From Erwinia typographi (GTDB lineage Bacteria > Pseudomonadota > Gammaproteobacteria > Enterobacterales > Enterobacteriaceae), in the NCBI RefSeq assembly GCF_000773975.1, contig NZ_JRUQ01000032.1:1-64000 (forward strand): a stretch of DNA of 64,000 nt, read 5' to 3'. Below are positions 32,789 to 43,211 of the stretch, in pieces. Position 1 is the first letter of the stretch; every line of letters starts with the position of its first letter. A program made the position numbers and the translations under genes. The notes below the pieces were generated by a model. The model was not told the origin of the DNA, searched no databases, and was given only the letters and a program-made list of their open reading frames with translations.

Positions 32789-33520
32789 ATGCGAATACCC
32801 CGCATCTTTCATCCCGAAACGCTTATCGCGGGCAGCGACATCGCCCTGTCCGAAGACGCCGCCAACCACGTAGGCCGCGTGCTGCGAATGACCGCTGGGC
32901 AAACCCTGGAATTGTTCGATGGTAATAATCTGACTTTTACCGCCGGGATTGTGCAGGCTGATAAAAAAACCGTGCGCGTTTCCGTTGGCGAGAGCCGCGA
33001 AGAGAGCCGTGAATCCCCGCTTCATCTGCATCTGGGACAGGTGATGTCCCGCGGCGAAAAGATGGAGTTCACCATTCAGAAAGCGGTAGAACTTGGGGTA
33101 AATGTGATCACCCCCTTGTTTTCTGAACGCTGCGGCGTAAAGCTGGATGCCGCAAGGCAGGCGAAAAAGCATCAGCAGTGGCAGAAAATTGTTATCGCCG
33201 CCTGCGAGCAGTGCGGCAGAAACAGCGTGCCGCAGGTGCGTGAAGCCATGACGCTGGAAGCCTGGAGCGCCGAGCAGGACGCGGGCCTCAAACTCAACCT
33301 GCACCCACGAGCCAGCCAGAGCATCAACACGCTGCCGCTGCCCGTGCAGCGCGTGCGGCTGCTGATTGGGCCGGAAGGCGGCTTAACCGCAGAAGAGATC
33401 GCCATGACCGCGCGCTACGGCTTTACCGATATCCTGTTAGGCCCAAGGGTGCTACGCACCGAAACGACGGCCCTGACGGCGATTACTGCGCTTCAGGTTC
33501 GCTTTGGCGACCTGGGCTAA
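32789..33520 (+). CDS. rsmE: 16S rRNA m3U1498 methyltransferase
   Basis: RsmE methylates N3 of U1498 in 16S rRNA using S-adenosylmethionine. From the ATG at 32789 the protein is 243 residues, identical to E. coli in length; AGGA lies five bases upstream. It is a SPOUT-fold enzyme: an N-terminal PUA-like part ([13 protein letters not shown]) and the C-terminal knot with [14 protein letters not shown] and [15 protein letters not shown]. It precedes gshB. Confidence 0.96.
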   Translation: MRIPRIFHPETLIAGSDIALSEDAANHVGRVLRMTAGQTLELFDGNNLTFTAGIVQADKKTVRVSVGESREESRESPLHLHLGQVMSRGEKMEFTIQKAVELGVNVITPLFSERCGVKLDAARQAKKHQQWQKIVIAACEQCGRNSVPQVREAMTLEAWSAEQDAGLKLNLHPRASQSINTLPLPVQRVRLLIGPEGGLTAEEIAMTARYGFTDILLGPRVLRTETTALTAITALQVRFGDLG

Positions 33521-33635
33521 CAGCGCTTTTAACGCTAAGCAAAAAAATTTCCTGAACGGTATCGTCGCAGGCAGAAAGCCTGGAGGCTTACGGTAGTTGG
33601 GCAGGCGAACGAAAGGCTCACTGGAGACAGACTAA

Positions 33636-34580
33636 ATGATTAAGCTTGGCATTGTGATGGACCCGATTACCTCCATCAACATTAAAAAAGACAGCAGCTT
33701 CGCCATGCTGCTGGAAGCACAGCGCCGCGGCTACGAAATTCATTATATGGAGATGAACGATCTCTATCTGCGCGGCGGCGAAGCTCGCGCCCGCACCCGT
33801 ACCCTGAGCGTTGAGCAGAACTATGACAAGTGGTTCGAATTTGGCAGCGAGCAGGATATCGCGCTGGCGGAGCTGAACGCGGTACTGATGCGCAAAGACC
33901 CGCCGTTTGACACCGAATTTATCTACGCTACCTACATCCTTGAACGCGCCGAAGAGAAAGGCACGCTGATCGTCAACAAACCGCAGAGCCTGCGCGACTG
34001 TAACGAGAAGCTGTTCACCGCCTGGTTTGCCGAACTGACGCCGGACACGCTGGTAACGCGTAACGCCAGCCAGATTCGTCAGTTCTGGCAGCAGCACGGC
34101 GATATCATCCTGAAACCGCTGGACGGCATGGGCGGCGCGTCGATCTTCCGCATCAAGCAGGAAGACCCTAACCTGTCGGTAATTATTGAAACCCTCACTG
34201 AGCACGGCAGCTTCTACTGCATGGCGCAAAATTATCTGCCGGCCATCAAGGAAGGCGACAAGCGCGTGCTGGTAGTGGACGGCGAGCCAGTACCCTACTG
34301 CCTGGCCCGCATTCCTAAGTCGGGCGAAACTCGCGGTAACCTGGCGGCCGGCGGCCGGGGCGAGGCGCGTCCTCTGAGCGAAAGCGACTGGGAAATTGCG
34401 CGCCGCGTAGGCCCAACGCTGAAAGCTAAGGGGCTGATTTTTGTCGGCCTGGACATCATTGGCGACAAGCTGACGGAAATCAACGTCACCAGCCCTACCT
34501 GTATCCGTGAGATCGAGGCCGCATTCCCGATTTCGATTACTGGTATGCTGATGGACGCCATTGAAAAGCGCCTGGCCTGA
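33636..34580 (+). CDS. gshB: Glutathione synthetase
   Basis: GshB joins gamma-glutamylcysteine and glycine using ATP, the last step of glutathione synthesis. The 314-residue ATP-grasp protein starts MIKLGIVMDPITSINIKKDS and has the nucleotide-binding loop KPLDGMGGASIFR (about 149-161), the glycine-rich AAGGRGEARPL loop (about 236) and the metal-binding EINVTSPTC near the end. It lies in the conserved rsmE-gshB-yqgE-ruvX order. Confidence 0.97.
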   Translation: MIKLGIVMDPITSINIKKDSSFAMLLEAQRRGYEIHYMEMNDLYLRGGEARARTRTLSVEQNYDKWFEFGSEQDIALAELNAVLMRKDPPFDTEFIYATYILERAEEKGTLIVNKPQSLRDCNEKLFTAWFAELTPDTLVTRNASQIRQFWQQHGDIILKPLDGMGGASIFRIKQEDPNLSVIIETLTEHGSFYCMAQNYLPAIKEGDKRVLVVDGEPVPYCLARIPKSGETRGNLAAGGRGEARPLSESDWEIARRVGPTLKAKGLIFVGLDIIGDKLTEINVTSPTCIREIEAAFPISITGMLMDAIEKRLA

Positions 34581-34674
34581 CGGTACGAATGGGGTCAACG
34601 GGCCCCCTTATTAACCCGTTAATTACGCTCGCGGCGCCTGCCGCGGGCGGTTAACCCGAATACAGAATCCTGAT

Positions 34675-35238
34675 ATGAATTTACAGCATCATTTTTTGAT
34701 TGCGATGCCCACGCTACAGGACCCGTTATTTAAGCGCTCGGTGGTTTACATCTGCGAGCATAACGATGACGGAGCCATGGGACTGATTGTAAACAAGCCG
34801 ATGGAGAACCTGACCGTTGACGGCATTCTGCAGAAGCTAAAAATTTCGCCAACCCCGCGCGAGCCGGAAGTCAAGCTCGACAAGCCGGTCTTTTCGGGCG
34901 GCCCGCTGGCGGAAGACCGTGGATTTATTCTGCATTCGGCTCAGAAGACGTTCGCTTCCAGCATTCGCGTTTCTGACAACACGGTGATCACCACGTCCCG
35001 TGACGTGCTGGAAACTCTCGGCACGCCGGAACAACCGAAAAACGTGCTGGTCGCGCTGGGCTACTGCGCCTGGGAGAAAGACCAGTTGGAAAGTGAACTG
35101 CTGGAAAACGCCTGGCTCACCACGCCAGCCGACAGCAACATTCTCTTTAAAACGCCGATAGCCGAACGCTGGCGCGAGGCGGCGAAAAGCATTGGCGTGG
35201 ATATCCACAATATCACCAGCGATGCGGGTCATGCCTGA
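34675..35238 (+). CDS. yqgE: UPF0301 family protein YqgE
   Basis: This 187-residue UPF0301 protein matches E. coli YqgE in length and opens [22 protein letters not shown], a family hallmark. The [15 protein letters not shown] and [15 protein letters not shown] segments are conserved. No biochemical function is established. Its stop overlaps the ruvX start by one base (TGATG), implying a coupled pair. Confidence 0.95.
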   Translation: MNLQHHFLIAMPTLQDPLFKRSVVYICEHNDDGAMGLIVNKPMENLTVDGILQKLKISPTPREPEVKLDKPVFSGGPLAEDRGFILHSAQKTFASSIRVSDNTVITTSRDVLETLGTPEQPKNVLVALGYCAWEKDQLESELLENAWLTTPADSNILFKTPIAERWREAAKSIGVDIHNITSDAGHA

Positions 35239-35660
35239 TGAGCCACATGACGCTGTTATCTTTTGATTTTGGGACAAAAAGTATTGGCGTTGCCATCGGG
35301 CAACAGCTGACCGGCACCGCCAGGCCGCTGCCAGCGCTGAAAGCGCAGGACGGCACGCCGGACTGGAGCAAAATAGAAGCGCTGCTGAAAGAGTGGCAGC
35401 CGGATCGCGTAGTGGTCGGCCTGCCGCTGAACATGGACGGTAGCGAGCAGTTGCTGACCGCCAGAGCGCGCAAGTTCGCTAACCGCATCCACGGCCGCTT
35501 TGGCGTGCAGGTTGATCTTCACGACGAGCGTCTGAGTACCGTTGAGGCCCGCGCGGAGCTGTTCGAACGCGGGGGATTTCGCGCCCTGAGTAAAGGCAGC
35601 GTTGACTCCCTGTCAGCCGTCATCATTCTCGAAAGCTGGTTTGAAAACAGCGGATACTGA
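35238..35660 (+). CDS. ruvX: Holliday-junction resolvase-like nuclease YqgF/RuvX
   Basis: YqgF/RuvX is an RNase H-fold protein with a role in 16S rRNA 5' end processing and possibly recombination. The 140-residue product shows the first catalytic Asp in [28 protein letters not shown], and [18 protein letters not shown]. The start overlaps the yqgE stop. The downstream gene yggR is convergent. Confidence 0.95.
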   Translation: MSHMTLLSFDFGTKSIGVAIGQQLTGTARPLPALKAQDGTPDWSKIEALLKEWQPDRVVVGLPLNMDGSEQLLTARARKFANRIHGRFGVQVDLHDERLSTVEARAELFERGGFRALSKGSVDSLSAVIILESWFENSGY

Positions 35661-35706
35661 ACGCGCGACCTGTACAGGGCACGCCGCTGCCAGCACCAGC
35701 CAGCGG

Positions 35707-36720
35707 CTACCCCAACGCTGCTGAAGCGAGCAGCCCAGCCCGCACCCTCTCGGCCCGGCTCTGAGCAAACGTCTGCATTCCTGCCTGAATGCCCGTTTCC
35801 AGCAGCCCCGGCAACTGATGGGTTTTTCCTTCACGGATCAAATTAGCCACCGCTGGCGTGTTCACCAGCACTTCAAAAAGCGCAACTCTCCTCTGCTGTT
35901 CAGCCGTCGGCTCAAGGCGCTGGGCGATTACCGCCTGCAGGCTGCCTGCCAGCTGGCTACGGATCAGGTTTTTCTCCGCGCCGGGGAAGACGTCCACCAG
36001 CCGCTCAACCGCCTGCGCTGCGCCCCTGGTATGCAGCGTCGCCAGCACCAGATGCCCGGTTTCAGCGGCGGTTAACGCCAGCTGAATGCTGTCGCTATCC
36101 CGCAGTTCCCCCAGCAGGATCACGTCTGGGTCCTCGCGCAGCGCGCTTCGCAGGCCATCGCTGAACGAACGGCAGTGCGTGCCAATCTCACGCTGTTGGA
36201 TCAACGATCGCTGGCTGTGATGGAGAAATTCAATCGGGTCCTCCAGCGTCAGAATATGCCGCGCCTGCTGCTGATTGATCGCGTCGATCAAAGCGGCCAG
36301 CGTGGTCGATTTGCCGCTGCCGGTCGCGCCCGTCACCAGCACCAGGCCATCTTCCAGCTGCAATAGCGCACGGGTAACCGCAGGCAGGCGCAGCGCATCA
36401 ATCTCGGGGCTTTTGCTGGCAATTATCCTCAGCGCCAGCGAAAGTCCCTGCTGCTGACGAAAAAGGTTGGCGCGCAGACGCGTAGCGTCTGGCAACGTCA
36501 GCGCAAAATCCAACTGCCCTTCCGTGCCGAACTGCCTCTGCTGCTGCGCCGTCAGCCAGCGGCGAATGCACTCTTCCAGCTCTGCGCTGGCGATCGGCGG
36601 CATTTTCTCCATCGGTTCCAGCCTGCCGCCGCGGCGCCAGAACGGAGAATGACCACTGCAAAGGTGCAGATCCCCCGCGTTATGCTTTACACTAAGGGCC
36701 ACCATGTCTTCAATATCCAT
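35707..36720 (-). CDS. yggR: PilT-like twitching ATPase YggR
   Basis: YggR is a hexameric secretion-superfamily ATPase resembling the type IV pilus retraction motor PilT. The 337 residues contain Walker A VTGATGSGKSTTLAALIDAI (about 125-145), the Asp box TLEDPIEFLH, Walker B VILLGELRDSDSIQLALTAA and the His box HLVLATLHTRGAAQAVERLVD. No pilus genes are next to it. It is divergent from yggS across 16 bases, so the two promoters overlap. E. coli YggR is 326 residues; the extra length is at the N-terminus or C-terminus. Confidence 0.9.
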   Translation of the reverse strand: MDIEDMVALSVKHNAGDLHLCSGHSPFWRRGGRLEPMEKMPPIASAELEECIRRWLTAQQQRQFGTEGQLDFALTLPDATRLRANLFRQQQGLSLALRIIASKSPEIDALRLPAVTRALLQLEDGLVLVTGATGSGKSTTLAALIDAINQQQARHILTLEDPIEFLHHSQRSLIQQREIGTHCRSFSDGLRSALREDPDVILLGELRDSDSIQLALTAAETGHLVLATLHTRGAAQAVERLVDVFPGAEKNLIRSQLAGSLQAVIAQRLEPTAEQQRRVALFEVLVNTPAVANLIREGKTHQLPGLLETGIQAGMQTFAQSRAERVRAGLLASAALG

Positions 36721-36736
36721 ATTATTTCCCTGAACT

Positions 36737-37444
36737 ATGACCTCGATTCAGCACAACTTACAGCAAGTCCGCGAGCGAATCTCAGCGGCAGCCGCACGCT
36801 GCGGCCGCGATCCGGCAGAAATCACTCTGCTTGCCGTCAGCAAAACAAAACCTGCGGGCGCGGTCGCAGAAGCGGCTGCGGCTGGTCAGCGCTGCTTCGG
36901 TGAAAACTACGTGCAGGAAGGCGTTGATAAGATCCAGGCGTTGGGGAATTCCGCCCTCGAATGGCACTTTATTGGCCCGCTGCAATCCAACAAGAGCCGG
37001 CTGGTCGCCGGGAATTTTAGCTGGTGCCACACCGTTGACCGGCTGAAGATTGCCGCCCGGCTGAATGAACAGCGTCCGGCTGCGCTGCCGCCGCTGAACG
37101 TTCTGATCCAGGTAAACATCAGTGACGAAACCAGCAAATCTGGCATCATGCTGGAGGAGCTGAATGAACTGGCAAAAGAGATTGTGCTTCTGCCGCGCTT
37201 GACGCTGCGCGGTCTGATGTCCATCCCCGCGCCGGAGGCCGATTACGCGCGTCAGCTCGCCGTTTGCCAGCGGCTGGCCGCCGCGTTTGACGCGCTGAAA
37301 ACCGACTATCCCACTGTCGACACGCTTTCTCTGGGAATGAGCGACGATATGGAGGCCGCGATAGCGGCAGGCAGTACCCTGGTGCGCATTGGCACCGCTA
37401 TTTTTGGCGCTCGTGATTACGGCGCCGCTCACAACAATAATTGA
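36737..37444 (+). CDS. yggS: PLP homeostasis protein YggS (PLPBP)
   Basis: YggS binds pyridoxal 5'-phosphate without known catalysis and balances B6 vitamers and amino acid pools. The 235-residue TIM-barrel protein has the PLP lysine at K36 in LLAVSKTKPAG. The other conserved segments are RCFGENYVQEG, WHFIGPLQSNKSR, GLMSIPAPEADY and LSLGMSDDMEAAIAAGST. It starts the run yggS-yggT-rdgB-hemW. Confidence 0.96.
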   Translation: MTSIQHNLQQVRERISAAAARCGRDPAEITLLAVSKTKPAGAVAEAAAAGQRCFGENYVQEGVDKIQALGNSALEWHFIGPLQSNKSRLVAGNFSWCHTVDRLKIAARLNEQRPAALPPLNVLIQVNISDETSKSGIMLEELNELAKEIVLLPRLTLRGLMSIPAPEADYARQLAVCQRLAAAFDALKTDYPTVDTLSLGMSDDMEAAIAAGSTLVRIGTAIFGARDYGAAHNNN

Positions 37445-37452
37445 GGAACCCC

Positions 37453-38007
37453 ATGCTGACGCTGACTTTTCTGGTCAAGACCCTGATCGACCTGTACGTG
37501 ATGGTGCTGCTGTTACGCATCTGGATGCAGTGGTCGCGCGCCGATTTTTATAACCCTTTGTCCCAGTTTGTCGTTAAAATTACCCAGCCAGTGGTGAAAC
37601 CTTTACGCCGCGTCCTGCCCGCTATTGGCCCCATTGATACCGCCTCGCTGCTGCTGGCCTTTGTGCTGACCACGCTGAAATACCCCATCCTGTTAATGAT
37701 TCAGGTTGGCGCTTTCTCGCTCGATCCGATGAATTTGCTGGTCGGCCTGCTGTCGCTGTTGAAATCTGCCGGCTCTCTGGTGTTCTGGGTCATCATCATT
37801 CGCTCGCTGATGAGCTGGATCAGCCAGGGACGCGGCCCGGTAGACTACCTGCTGGTTCAGCTGACCGAACCGCTGATGAGCCCGATTCGTCGTATCCTGC
37901 CCGCGATGGGCGGCATCGATTTCTCGGCGATGGTGGTGATCCTGATCCTCTATATGCTGAACTACCTGGGCATGGACCTGTTCCCTGGCCTCTGGTATCT
38001 GCTGTAA
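37453..38007 (+). CDS. yggT: YggT family membrane protein
   Basis: YggT is an inner-membrane protein implicated in osmotic or potassium tolerance; its function is not settled. The start is the ATG at 37453, preceded by GAGGAACCCC; a TTG four codons earlier overlaps yggS but gives no better match. The 184 residues contain two copies of the YGGT repeat, each with two membrane segments and a SQFVVKITQPVVKPLRRVLP-like stretch, the second reading LVQLTEPLMSPIRRILPAMG. Confidence 0.92.
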   Translation: MLTLTFLVKTLIDLYVMVLLLRIWMQWSRADFYNPLSQFVVKITQPVVKPLRRVLPAIGPIDTASLLLAFVLTTLKYPILLMIQVGAFSLDPMNLLVGLLSLLKSAGSLVFWVIIIRSLMSWISQGRGPVDYLLVQLTEPLMSPIRRILPAMGGIDFSAMVVILILYMLNYLGMDLFPGLWYLL

Positions 38008-38028
38008 CCTGAAAATTCTGGACCTGAT

Positions 38029-38622
38029 ATGCAAAAAGTTGTGCTCGCCACCGGTAATCCCGGCAAAGTTCGTGAAATGGCCGATCTGCTGGCCGCCTTT
38101 GGCCTCGATATCGTGGCGCAAACCGAACTGGGCGTAGAGTCAGTCGAAGAGACTGGCCTGACATTTATTGAGAATGCCATCCTGAAGGCCCGCCATGCCT
38201 CAGCGGCAACCGGTCTGCCCGCAATTGCCGATGACTCGGGTCTGGCGGTGGATGCGCTCGGCGGCGCACCGGGGATCTATTCGGCGCGCTACGCTGGCGA
38301 AGATGCCAGCGATCGGCAGAACCTGTTGAAGCTGCTGGCCGCGCTGGAAGAGGTGCCGGACGGGCAGCGTCAGGCCCGGTTCCACTGCGTGCTGGTCTAT
38401 ATGCGTCATGCGGACGATCCCACGCCGCTGGTGTTCCACGGCAGCTGGCAGGGTGAAATTACCCGCACCGCGGCGGGCGAAGGCGGCTTTGGCTACGATC
38501 CGATTTTCTTTGTCCCGGCGCTGGGCAAAACGGCGGCCGAGCTGAGCAAAGCGGAAAAACATGCGGTTTCCCATCGGGGAAAAGCCATGACGCTGCTGCT
38601 GAAAGCGATGAGCAATGCGTAA
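38029..38622 (+). CDS. rdgB: XTP/dITP pyrophosphatase (house-cleaning NTPase)
   Basis: RdgB hydrolyses dITP, XTP and ITP so that deaminated purines are not built into DNA. The 197-residue HAM1-family protein begins [20 protein letters not shown] and has [20 protein letters not shown] near residue 68 and the [12 protein letters not shown] and SHRGKAM segments near the C-terminus. It overlaps hemW by eight bases, indicating coupled translation. Confidence 0.97.
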   Translation: MQKVVLATGNPGKVREMADLLAAFGLDIVAQTELGVESVEETGLTFIENAILKARHASAATGLPAIADDSGLAVDALGGAPGIYSARYAGEDASDRQNLLKLLAALEEVPDGQRQARFHCVLVYMRHADDPTPLVFHGSWQGEITRTAAGEGGFGYDPIFFVPALGKTAAELSKAEKHAVSHRGKAMTLLLKAMSNA

Positions 38623-39757
38623 GCTCCCGCCGCTGAGTCTGTATATCCATATTCCCTGGTGCGTGCAGAAGTGCCCCTACTGCGACTTCAATTCACATGC
38701 GCTGAAAGGCGATGTCCCCCACGAAGAGTACGTGCGGCACCTGCTGGCGGATCTGGATGCTGACCTGCCGCTGACCTCAGGGCGCGAAGTCAGCACCCTT
38801 TTCATCGGCGGCGGCACGCCAAGTTTGTTAAGCAGCGAAGCGATGCAGATGCTGCTGGACGGGGTGCGCGCCCGCCTGCCGCTCTCCGCCACGGCAGAGA
38901 TCACCATGGAGGCCAATCCCGGCACCGTCGAAGCGGATCGCTTCAGCGGCTACCAGCGCGCCGGTATCAACCGCATCTCGATTGGCGTGCAAAGCTTCAG
39001 CGAACAGAAATTAACGCGCCTGGGGCGCATTCACGGCCCGGAAGAGGCCAGGCGCGCGGCCAGGCTGGCCGCCGGACTGAACCTGCGCAGCTTTAACCTG
39101 GATTTGATGCACGGCCTGCCCGATCAGTCGCTGGAAGAGGCGCTGGACGATCTGCGTCAGGCCATTGCGCTGAATCCTCCGCATCTCTCGTGGTATCAGC
39201 TTACCATCGAGCCAAATACCCTGTTTGCTTCCCGACCGCCGGTGCTGCCGGACGACGACGCGCTGTGGGATATTTTCGAGCAGGGCGACCAGCTGCTGAC
39301 GGCGGCGGGCTATGTGCAGTATGAGACCTCCGCCTACGCCAGGCCTGGCTACCGCTGTGAGCACAACCTCAACTACTGGCGCTTTGGCGACTACCTCGGC
39401 ATTGGCTGCGGTGCTCACGGCAAGCTAACTCAGCCCGACGGCACCATCGTCCGTACCACCAAAACCCGCCACCCGCGCGGTTTTATGCAGGGGAAGTATC
39501 TCGATCGCCAGCATCAGGTGAGCGACAGCGAGAAGCCGTTCGAATTCTTTATGAACCGCTTCCGCCTGCTCGAACCCGCGCCGCGTGAAGAGTTTGCTCT
39601 CTATACCGGATTAGCGGACAGCCATATCCGCCCGCAAATCGATCGCGCGCTGAATGCAGGTTACCTGATTGAAACGGCAGAGAGCTGGCAGGTGACGGAG
39701 AAAGGCAAGCTGTTCCTGAATTCGCTGCTGGAGCTGTTTCTGGCAGAGGAAGAGTGA
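38615..39757 (+). CDS. hemW: Radical SAM heme chaperone HemW
   Basis: HemW is a radical SAM protein that binds heme and delivers it to respiratory enzymes; it is often mis-annotated as coproporphyrinogen oxidase HemN. The 380 residues show the 4Fe-4S CX3CX2C motif in [16 protein letters not shown] near the N-terminus, [12 protein letters not shown], the SAM-binding EANPGTVE and [12 protein letters not shown] segments, and a HemN C-terminal domain. The start lies inside rdgB. The E. coli neighbours ansB and yggM are absent downstream. Confidence 0.94.
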   Translation: MRKLPPLSLYIHIPWCVQKCPYCDFNSHALKGDVPHEEYVRHLLADLDADLPLTSGREVSTLFIGGGTPSLLSSEAMQMLLDGVRARLPLSATAEITMEANPGTVEADRFSGYQRAGINRISIGVQSFSEQKLTRLGRIHGPEEARRAARLAAGLNLRSFNLDLMHGLPDQSLEEALDDLRQAIALNPPHLSWYQLTIEPNTLFASRPPVLPDDDALWDIFEQGDQLLTAAGYVQYETSAYARPGYRCEHNLNYWRFGDYLGIGCGAHGKLTQPDGTIVRTTKTRHPRGFMQGKYLDRQHQVSDSEKPFEFFMNRFRLLEPAPREEFALYTGLADSHIRPQIDRALNAGYLIETAESWQVTEKGKLFLNSLLELFLAEEE

Positions 39758-39760
39758 GAT

Positions 39761-39786
39761 AAGGCCGGAGGAATCCGGCCTTTTTT
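39761..39786 (+). terminator. hemW terminator
   Basis: AAGGCCGGA and TCCGGCCTT pair around GGAA and are followed by a T-run. The A-flanked left side lets it also serve yggN on the minus strand. Confidence 0.85.
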
Positions 39787-39792
39787 AATGCG

Positions 39793-40506
39793 CTATTTCA
39801 GCCCGGCAATCATCGCTTTGCGCTGATCTTCCAGCGAAGTTACCCGGCCGCAGACTTCCTTACCGAAATTCTGGAAATCCTTCTCCTGGCCTTTCCATTC
39901 GGCCTGTAGCGACTGCTGTAATCCGCCGAGGTTGCCCATAATCGCCTGGAGCGGGTTATCGCCCTGCCCGGCCTGCTTGCTGCCCATCTCGTTCAGACTG
40001 TCCTGCACCACGCCGCCCATCGCACTCTGCACCAGCTGCTCGCCGTCCTGACGCACCTGGTCGATAGCCTGATGGTGGAAAGTCAGCCCGTCGCTGCGGT
40101 GTTCAATAATGCGGTTCATCTGCTGCTTAAGCTGGGTGTCCAGCGTGGTCAGACGGTTACGCACGTTGCTGTTCTGACCGAGCTTCTCCACGATAACCTT
40201 ATCCAACGCGACGCGGCCTTTTTCCAGACGCTGGCGCGCGCCCTGATCGATCCAGGGCAAATCACGGCGCAGCGCGGTCTGGTAATCAATCGCTTTCTGA
40301 CGAGTTGCCGTATCGACGGTGGCAGCCTGACCGTTGCGCTGCACGTCCCCGGTCGGCGTGATCAGCAGATTGCCGCTGGCACCCACCACCTGCACGGTCT
40401 GAGGAGAGATCACGATGTCATCCTGGGGTTTCACGCTACATTGATAGTCAGCCTGAGCCTGGCCCGCAGCCAGCAGTAACGCTGCCACCATCATCGCTTT
40501 ACGCAT
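39793..40506 (-). CDS. yggN: DUF2884 family exported protein YggN
   Basis: YggN is a 237-residue exported protein of unknown function (DUF2884). The signal peptide MRKAMMVAALLLAAGQAQAD is clear, with cleavage before DYQCSV. The conserved VISPQTVQVVGASGNLLITP block follows. The rest is helical and charged, with LTFHHQAIDQVRQDGEQLV and the C-terminal Cys in FGKEVCGRVTSLEDQ. It is transcribed from its own start, 97 bases after yggL on the same strand. Confidence 0.93.
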   Translation of the reverse strand: MRKAMMVAALLLAAGQAQADYQCSVKPQDDIVISPQTVQVVGASGNLLITPTGDVQRNGQAATVDTATRQKAIDYQTALRRDLPWIDQGARQRLEKGRVALDKVIVEKLGQNSNVRNRLTTLDTQLKQQMNRIIEHRSDGLTFHHQAIDQVRQDGEQLVQSAMGGVVQDSLNEMGSKQAGQGDNPLQAIMGNLGGLQQSLQAEWKGQEKDFQNFGKEVCGRVTSLEDQRKAMIAGLK

Positions 40507-40603
40507 TTTGCATTCTCCTTAGAGTGAAAAGGCCACGCATGCGTGGCCCTTATAAACATCCGTTTATCCCCACATCCTTCAGGATGCGCGGCGGGATACT
40601 GTC

Positions 40604-40930
40604 TTAGTCCCACCAGACGTCAAAAAGTTCGGTGACCTGAATGTTGTTCAGCTTACGATCTTCCAGCCACTTGCGCACCAGCTCACGGTGCTCTTCGGTG
40701 CATTTGCCGGTCTCCTGCAGGCAGATCAACCCCTCCCATTGCAGGTAGCCGCTGCCGTCGAAAGCCAGACCGTTCGGATCGATCGCTTCTGCAATCAGGG
40801 CATCAACCGTTTTGTCGATAGTCTCTTCGCTACTGCCTTCGGGGAAGGTGAAGCCAATAGAGAAACCTAATTCCTGAAACTCATCGATATGCATTTTTTT
40901 ACGCAAGCGACGACTGCGTTGGGTAGCCAT
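40604..40930 (-). CDS. yggL: DUF469 family protein YggL (50S-associated)
   Basis: This 108-residue protein equals E. coli YggL in length and begins ATQRSRRLRKKMHIDEFQEL after its Met. The basic N-terminus and FDGSGYLQWEGLICLQETGK segment are conserved, ending ELFDVWWD. YggL homologues associate with 50S ribosomal subunits. Its ATG overlaps the trmB stop by one base, so it is coupled to trmB. Confidence 0.93.
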   Translation of the reverse strand: MATQRSRRLRKKMHIDEFQELGFSIGFTFPEGSSEETIDKTVDALIAEAIDPNGLAFDGSGYLQWEGLICLQETGKCTEEHRELVRKWLEDRKLNNIQVTELFDVWWD

Positions 40931-41649
40931 TATTTAATCCTCTCGAACATAAGATCCCAAACACCGTGGCCCAGACGCTGACCACGCTGCTCAAATTTGG
41001 TTAACGGACGCGACTCAGGGCGCGGCACGTAATTCTGGGTTTCAGACTGGTTTTTATACCCGGCGATGCTGCTCATCACTTCCAGCATGTGCTCAGCATA
41101 GGCTTCCCAGTCGGTCGCCATGTGGAATACGCCGCCGAGCTTCAGCTTGCGCATCACCAGCTCGGCAAACGGCACCTGCACGATGCGGCGCTTGTTGTGA
41201 CGCGCCTTATGCCACGGGTCCGGGAAGAACAGCTGCACCATGCGCAGCGAATTGTCCGGGATCATCTTGTCCAGTACGTCGACGGCATCGTGGCACATCA
41301 CGCGCAGATTCGCCACGTTGGCCTCGTGCGCGCTGCTCAGACAGGCGCCCACACCCGGAGAGTGAACTTCAATACCGAGGAAATTCTGCTCCGGGTTGTT
41401 CCCGGCCATGGTGACCAGCGAGGCGCCCATGCCGAAACCGATCTCCAGCACCACCGGCGCATCACGACCAAACAGGCTGACCAGATCGACAGGTTCAGGC
41501 TGATATTCCACGCCCATCACTGGCCAGTAATTATCCAGCGCGTGCTGCTGGCCTTTGGTCAGGCGCCCCTGACGACGGACGAAGCTGCGAATACGGCGCA
41601 TCGGGCGACCGTTTTCATCAAACTCCGGGGAAATGACATCATTCTTCAT
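40930..41649 (-). CDS. trmB: tRNA (guanine-N7)-methyltransferase
   Basis: TrmB makes m7G46 in tRNAs using S-adenosylmethionine. The 239 residues show SAM motif [17 protein letters not shown] (about 67-82), IEVHSPGVG and the [20 protein letters not shown] segment with catalytic and tRNA-contact residues. The C-terminal [20 protein letters not shown] is typical. It is divergent from mutY, with promoters for both in 41650-41799. Confidence 0.97.
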   Translation of the reverse strand: MKNDVISPEFDENGRPMRRIRSFVRRQGRLTKGQQHALDNYWPVMGVEYQPEPVDLVSLFGRDAPVVLEIGFGMGASLVTMAGNNPEQNFLGIEVHSPGVGACLSSAHEANVANLRVMCHDAVDVLDKMIPDNSLRMVQLFFPDPWHKARHNKRRIVQVPFAELVMRKLKLGGVFHMATDWEAYAEHMLEVMSSIAGYKNQSETQNYVPRPESRPLTKFEQRGQRLGHGVWDLMFERIK

Positions 41650-41799
41650 ATTTCTGCCTGCTGGTCTGCAATCTCTGGAAAGGGGGCATTATGCAAAGTT
41701 ACAGCGCTTAAGCAAGCCCCGCTAACTTCCGGTTTACAGCATAGTTGGTCTGTGCTGGAATCCCAGCCTGATTTTTAATTCTCCAGGATATTTTCCGAC

Positions 41800-42888
41800 A
41801 TGATGCAAGCTGCGCAGTTCTCACGACAGGTACTGGACTGGTATCAGCGTTTTGGCCGTAAAACGCTGCCCTGGCAGCTGGAAAAAACGCCTTATAAAGT
41901 CTGGCTTTCGGAAGTGATGCTGCAACAAACCCAGGTGGCGACGGTGATCCCCTATTTTGAGCGCTTTATGGCGCGCTTCCCCGAGATCACCGATCTGGCC
42001 GCCGCGCCGCTGGATGAAGTGCTGCATCTGTGGACCGGCCTCGGCTATTACGCGCGCGCGCGCAATCTGCACAAGGCGGCGAAAAGGGTTGCGGAGCAGC
42101 ACGGCGGGAAGTTTCCGCAGACGTTTGCCGAGGTAGCGGATCTGCCCGGCGTAGGCCGCTCAACCGCAGGCGCGATCCTCTCTTTATCTCTCGGGCAGCA
42201 TTTCCCGATCCTCGACGGCAACGTTAAGCGCGTGCTGGCCCGCTGCTATGCCGTTTCCGGCTGGCCGGGCAAAAAAGAGGTGGAAAAGCGCCTCTGGCAG
42301 ATTGCCGAAGAAGTCACGCCGGCCGCAGGCGTCAGCCAGTTCAATCAGGCGATGATGGATTTAGGCGCGATGGTCTGCACCCGCTCAAAGCCTAAATGTG
42401 AGATCTGCCCGCTGAATCTCGGCTGCACGGCTTACGCCAGCGGCAGCTGGGCGAACTACCCCGGCAAGAAGCCGAAGCAAACGCTGCCGGTGCGCACCGG
42501 CTGGCTGCTGATGATGCAGCAGGGGCAGGAAGTGTGGCTGGAGCAGCGCCCGCCCGTTGGCCTGTGGGGAGGGCTGTTTTGCTTCCCGCAGTTTGCCACC
42601 CAGCCGGAGCTGCGGCAGTGGCTGAGTGACAGGCGCATCGAGGGAGCGAAGCTACAGCAGGACACCGCGTTTCGCCATACCTTCAGCCATTTCCACCTGG
42701 ATATTGTGCCAATGTGGCTGGAACTGCCTGCCGCAGGCGTGGTAATGGATGAAGGCGCTGGTCTCTGGTATAACTTAGCGCAGCCACAGTCCGTTGGGCT
42801 GGCCGCCCCGGTGGAACGCCTGTTACAACAGCTGCGTCAGCCACAACAAAAAGCGCTGAACATCCGCGCGACAGAAGAGGAAGAGTAA
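41800..42888 (+). CDS. mutY: Adenine DNA glycosylase MutY
   Basis: MutY removes adenine opposite 8-oxoguanine. The 362 residues contain the catalytic Glu in [20 protein letters not shown] (residue 38, or 37 if the second ATG is used), the helix-hairpin-helix [13 protein letters not shown] with the catalytic Asp in [15 protein letters not shown], the 4Fe-4S CX6CX2CX5C cluster motif ([17 protein letters not shown]) and a C-terminal NUDIX-like domain. Two adjacent ATGs make the exact start uncertain. The stop overlaps the yggX start (TAATG). Confidence 0.96.
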   Translation: MMQAAQFSRQVLDWYQRFGRKTLPWQLEKTPYKVWLSEVMLQQTQVATVIPYFERFMARFPEITDLAAAPLDEVLHLWTGLGYYARARNLHKAAKRVAEQHGGKFPQTFAEVADLPGVGRSTAGAILSLSLGQHFPILDGNVKRVLARCYAVSGWPGKKEVEKRLWQIAEEVTPAAGVSQFNQAMMDLGAMVCTRSKPKCEICPLNLGCTAYASGSWANYPGKKPKQTLPVRTGWLLMMQQGQEVWLEQRPPVGLWGGLFCFPQFATQPELRQWLSDRRIEGAKLQQDTAFRHTFSHFHLDIVPMWLELPAAGVVMDEGAGLWYNLAQPQSVGLAAPVERLLQQLRQPQQKALNIRATEEEE

Positions 42889-43160
42889 TGAGCCGAATGA
42901 TTTTTTGTACGTTCCTGCAGCGAGATGCAGAGGGGCAGGATTTTCAGCTGTATCCGGGCGACGTGGGCAAACGCATCTATAACGAGATTTCCAAAGAAGC
43001 CTGGTCGCAGTGGATGAGCAAGCAAACCATGCTGATTAACGAGAAGAAACTCAGCATGATGAACCCGGAAGATCGTAAGCAGCTTGAACAGGAAATGATT
43101 AAGTTTCTGTTCGAAGGGCATGACGTCCATATCGATGGTTACACCCCGCCAGAAGAATAA
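42888..43160 (+). CDS. yggX: Fe(2+)-trafficking protein YggX
   Basis: YggX is a small cytosolic protein that protects iron-sulfur clusters from oxidative damage and is SoxRS-controlled in enterics. The 90 residues start [19 protein letters not shown] with the family's single conserved Cys at position 7, then [18 protein letters not shown] and [17 protein letters not shown]. It is translationally coupled to mutY and followed by mltC, as in E. coli. Confidence 0.96.
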   Translation: MSRMIFCTFLQRDAEGQDFQLYPGDVGKRIYNEISKEAWSQWMSKQTMLINEKKLSMMNPEDRKQLEQEMIKFLFEGHDVHIDGYTPPEE

Positions 43161-43211
43161 TCGTTGGGCCTCACAGATGAGGCCCTCTCAATGTGGGCGA
43201 AGCACGACAAG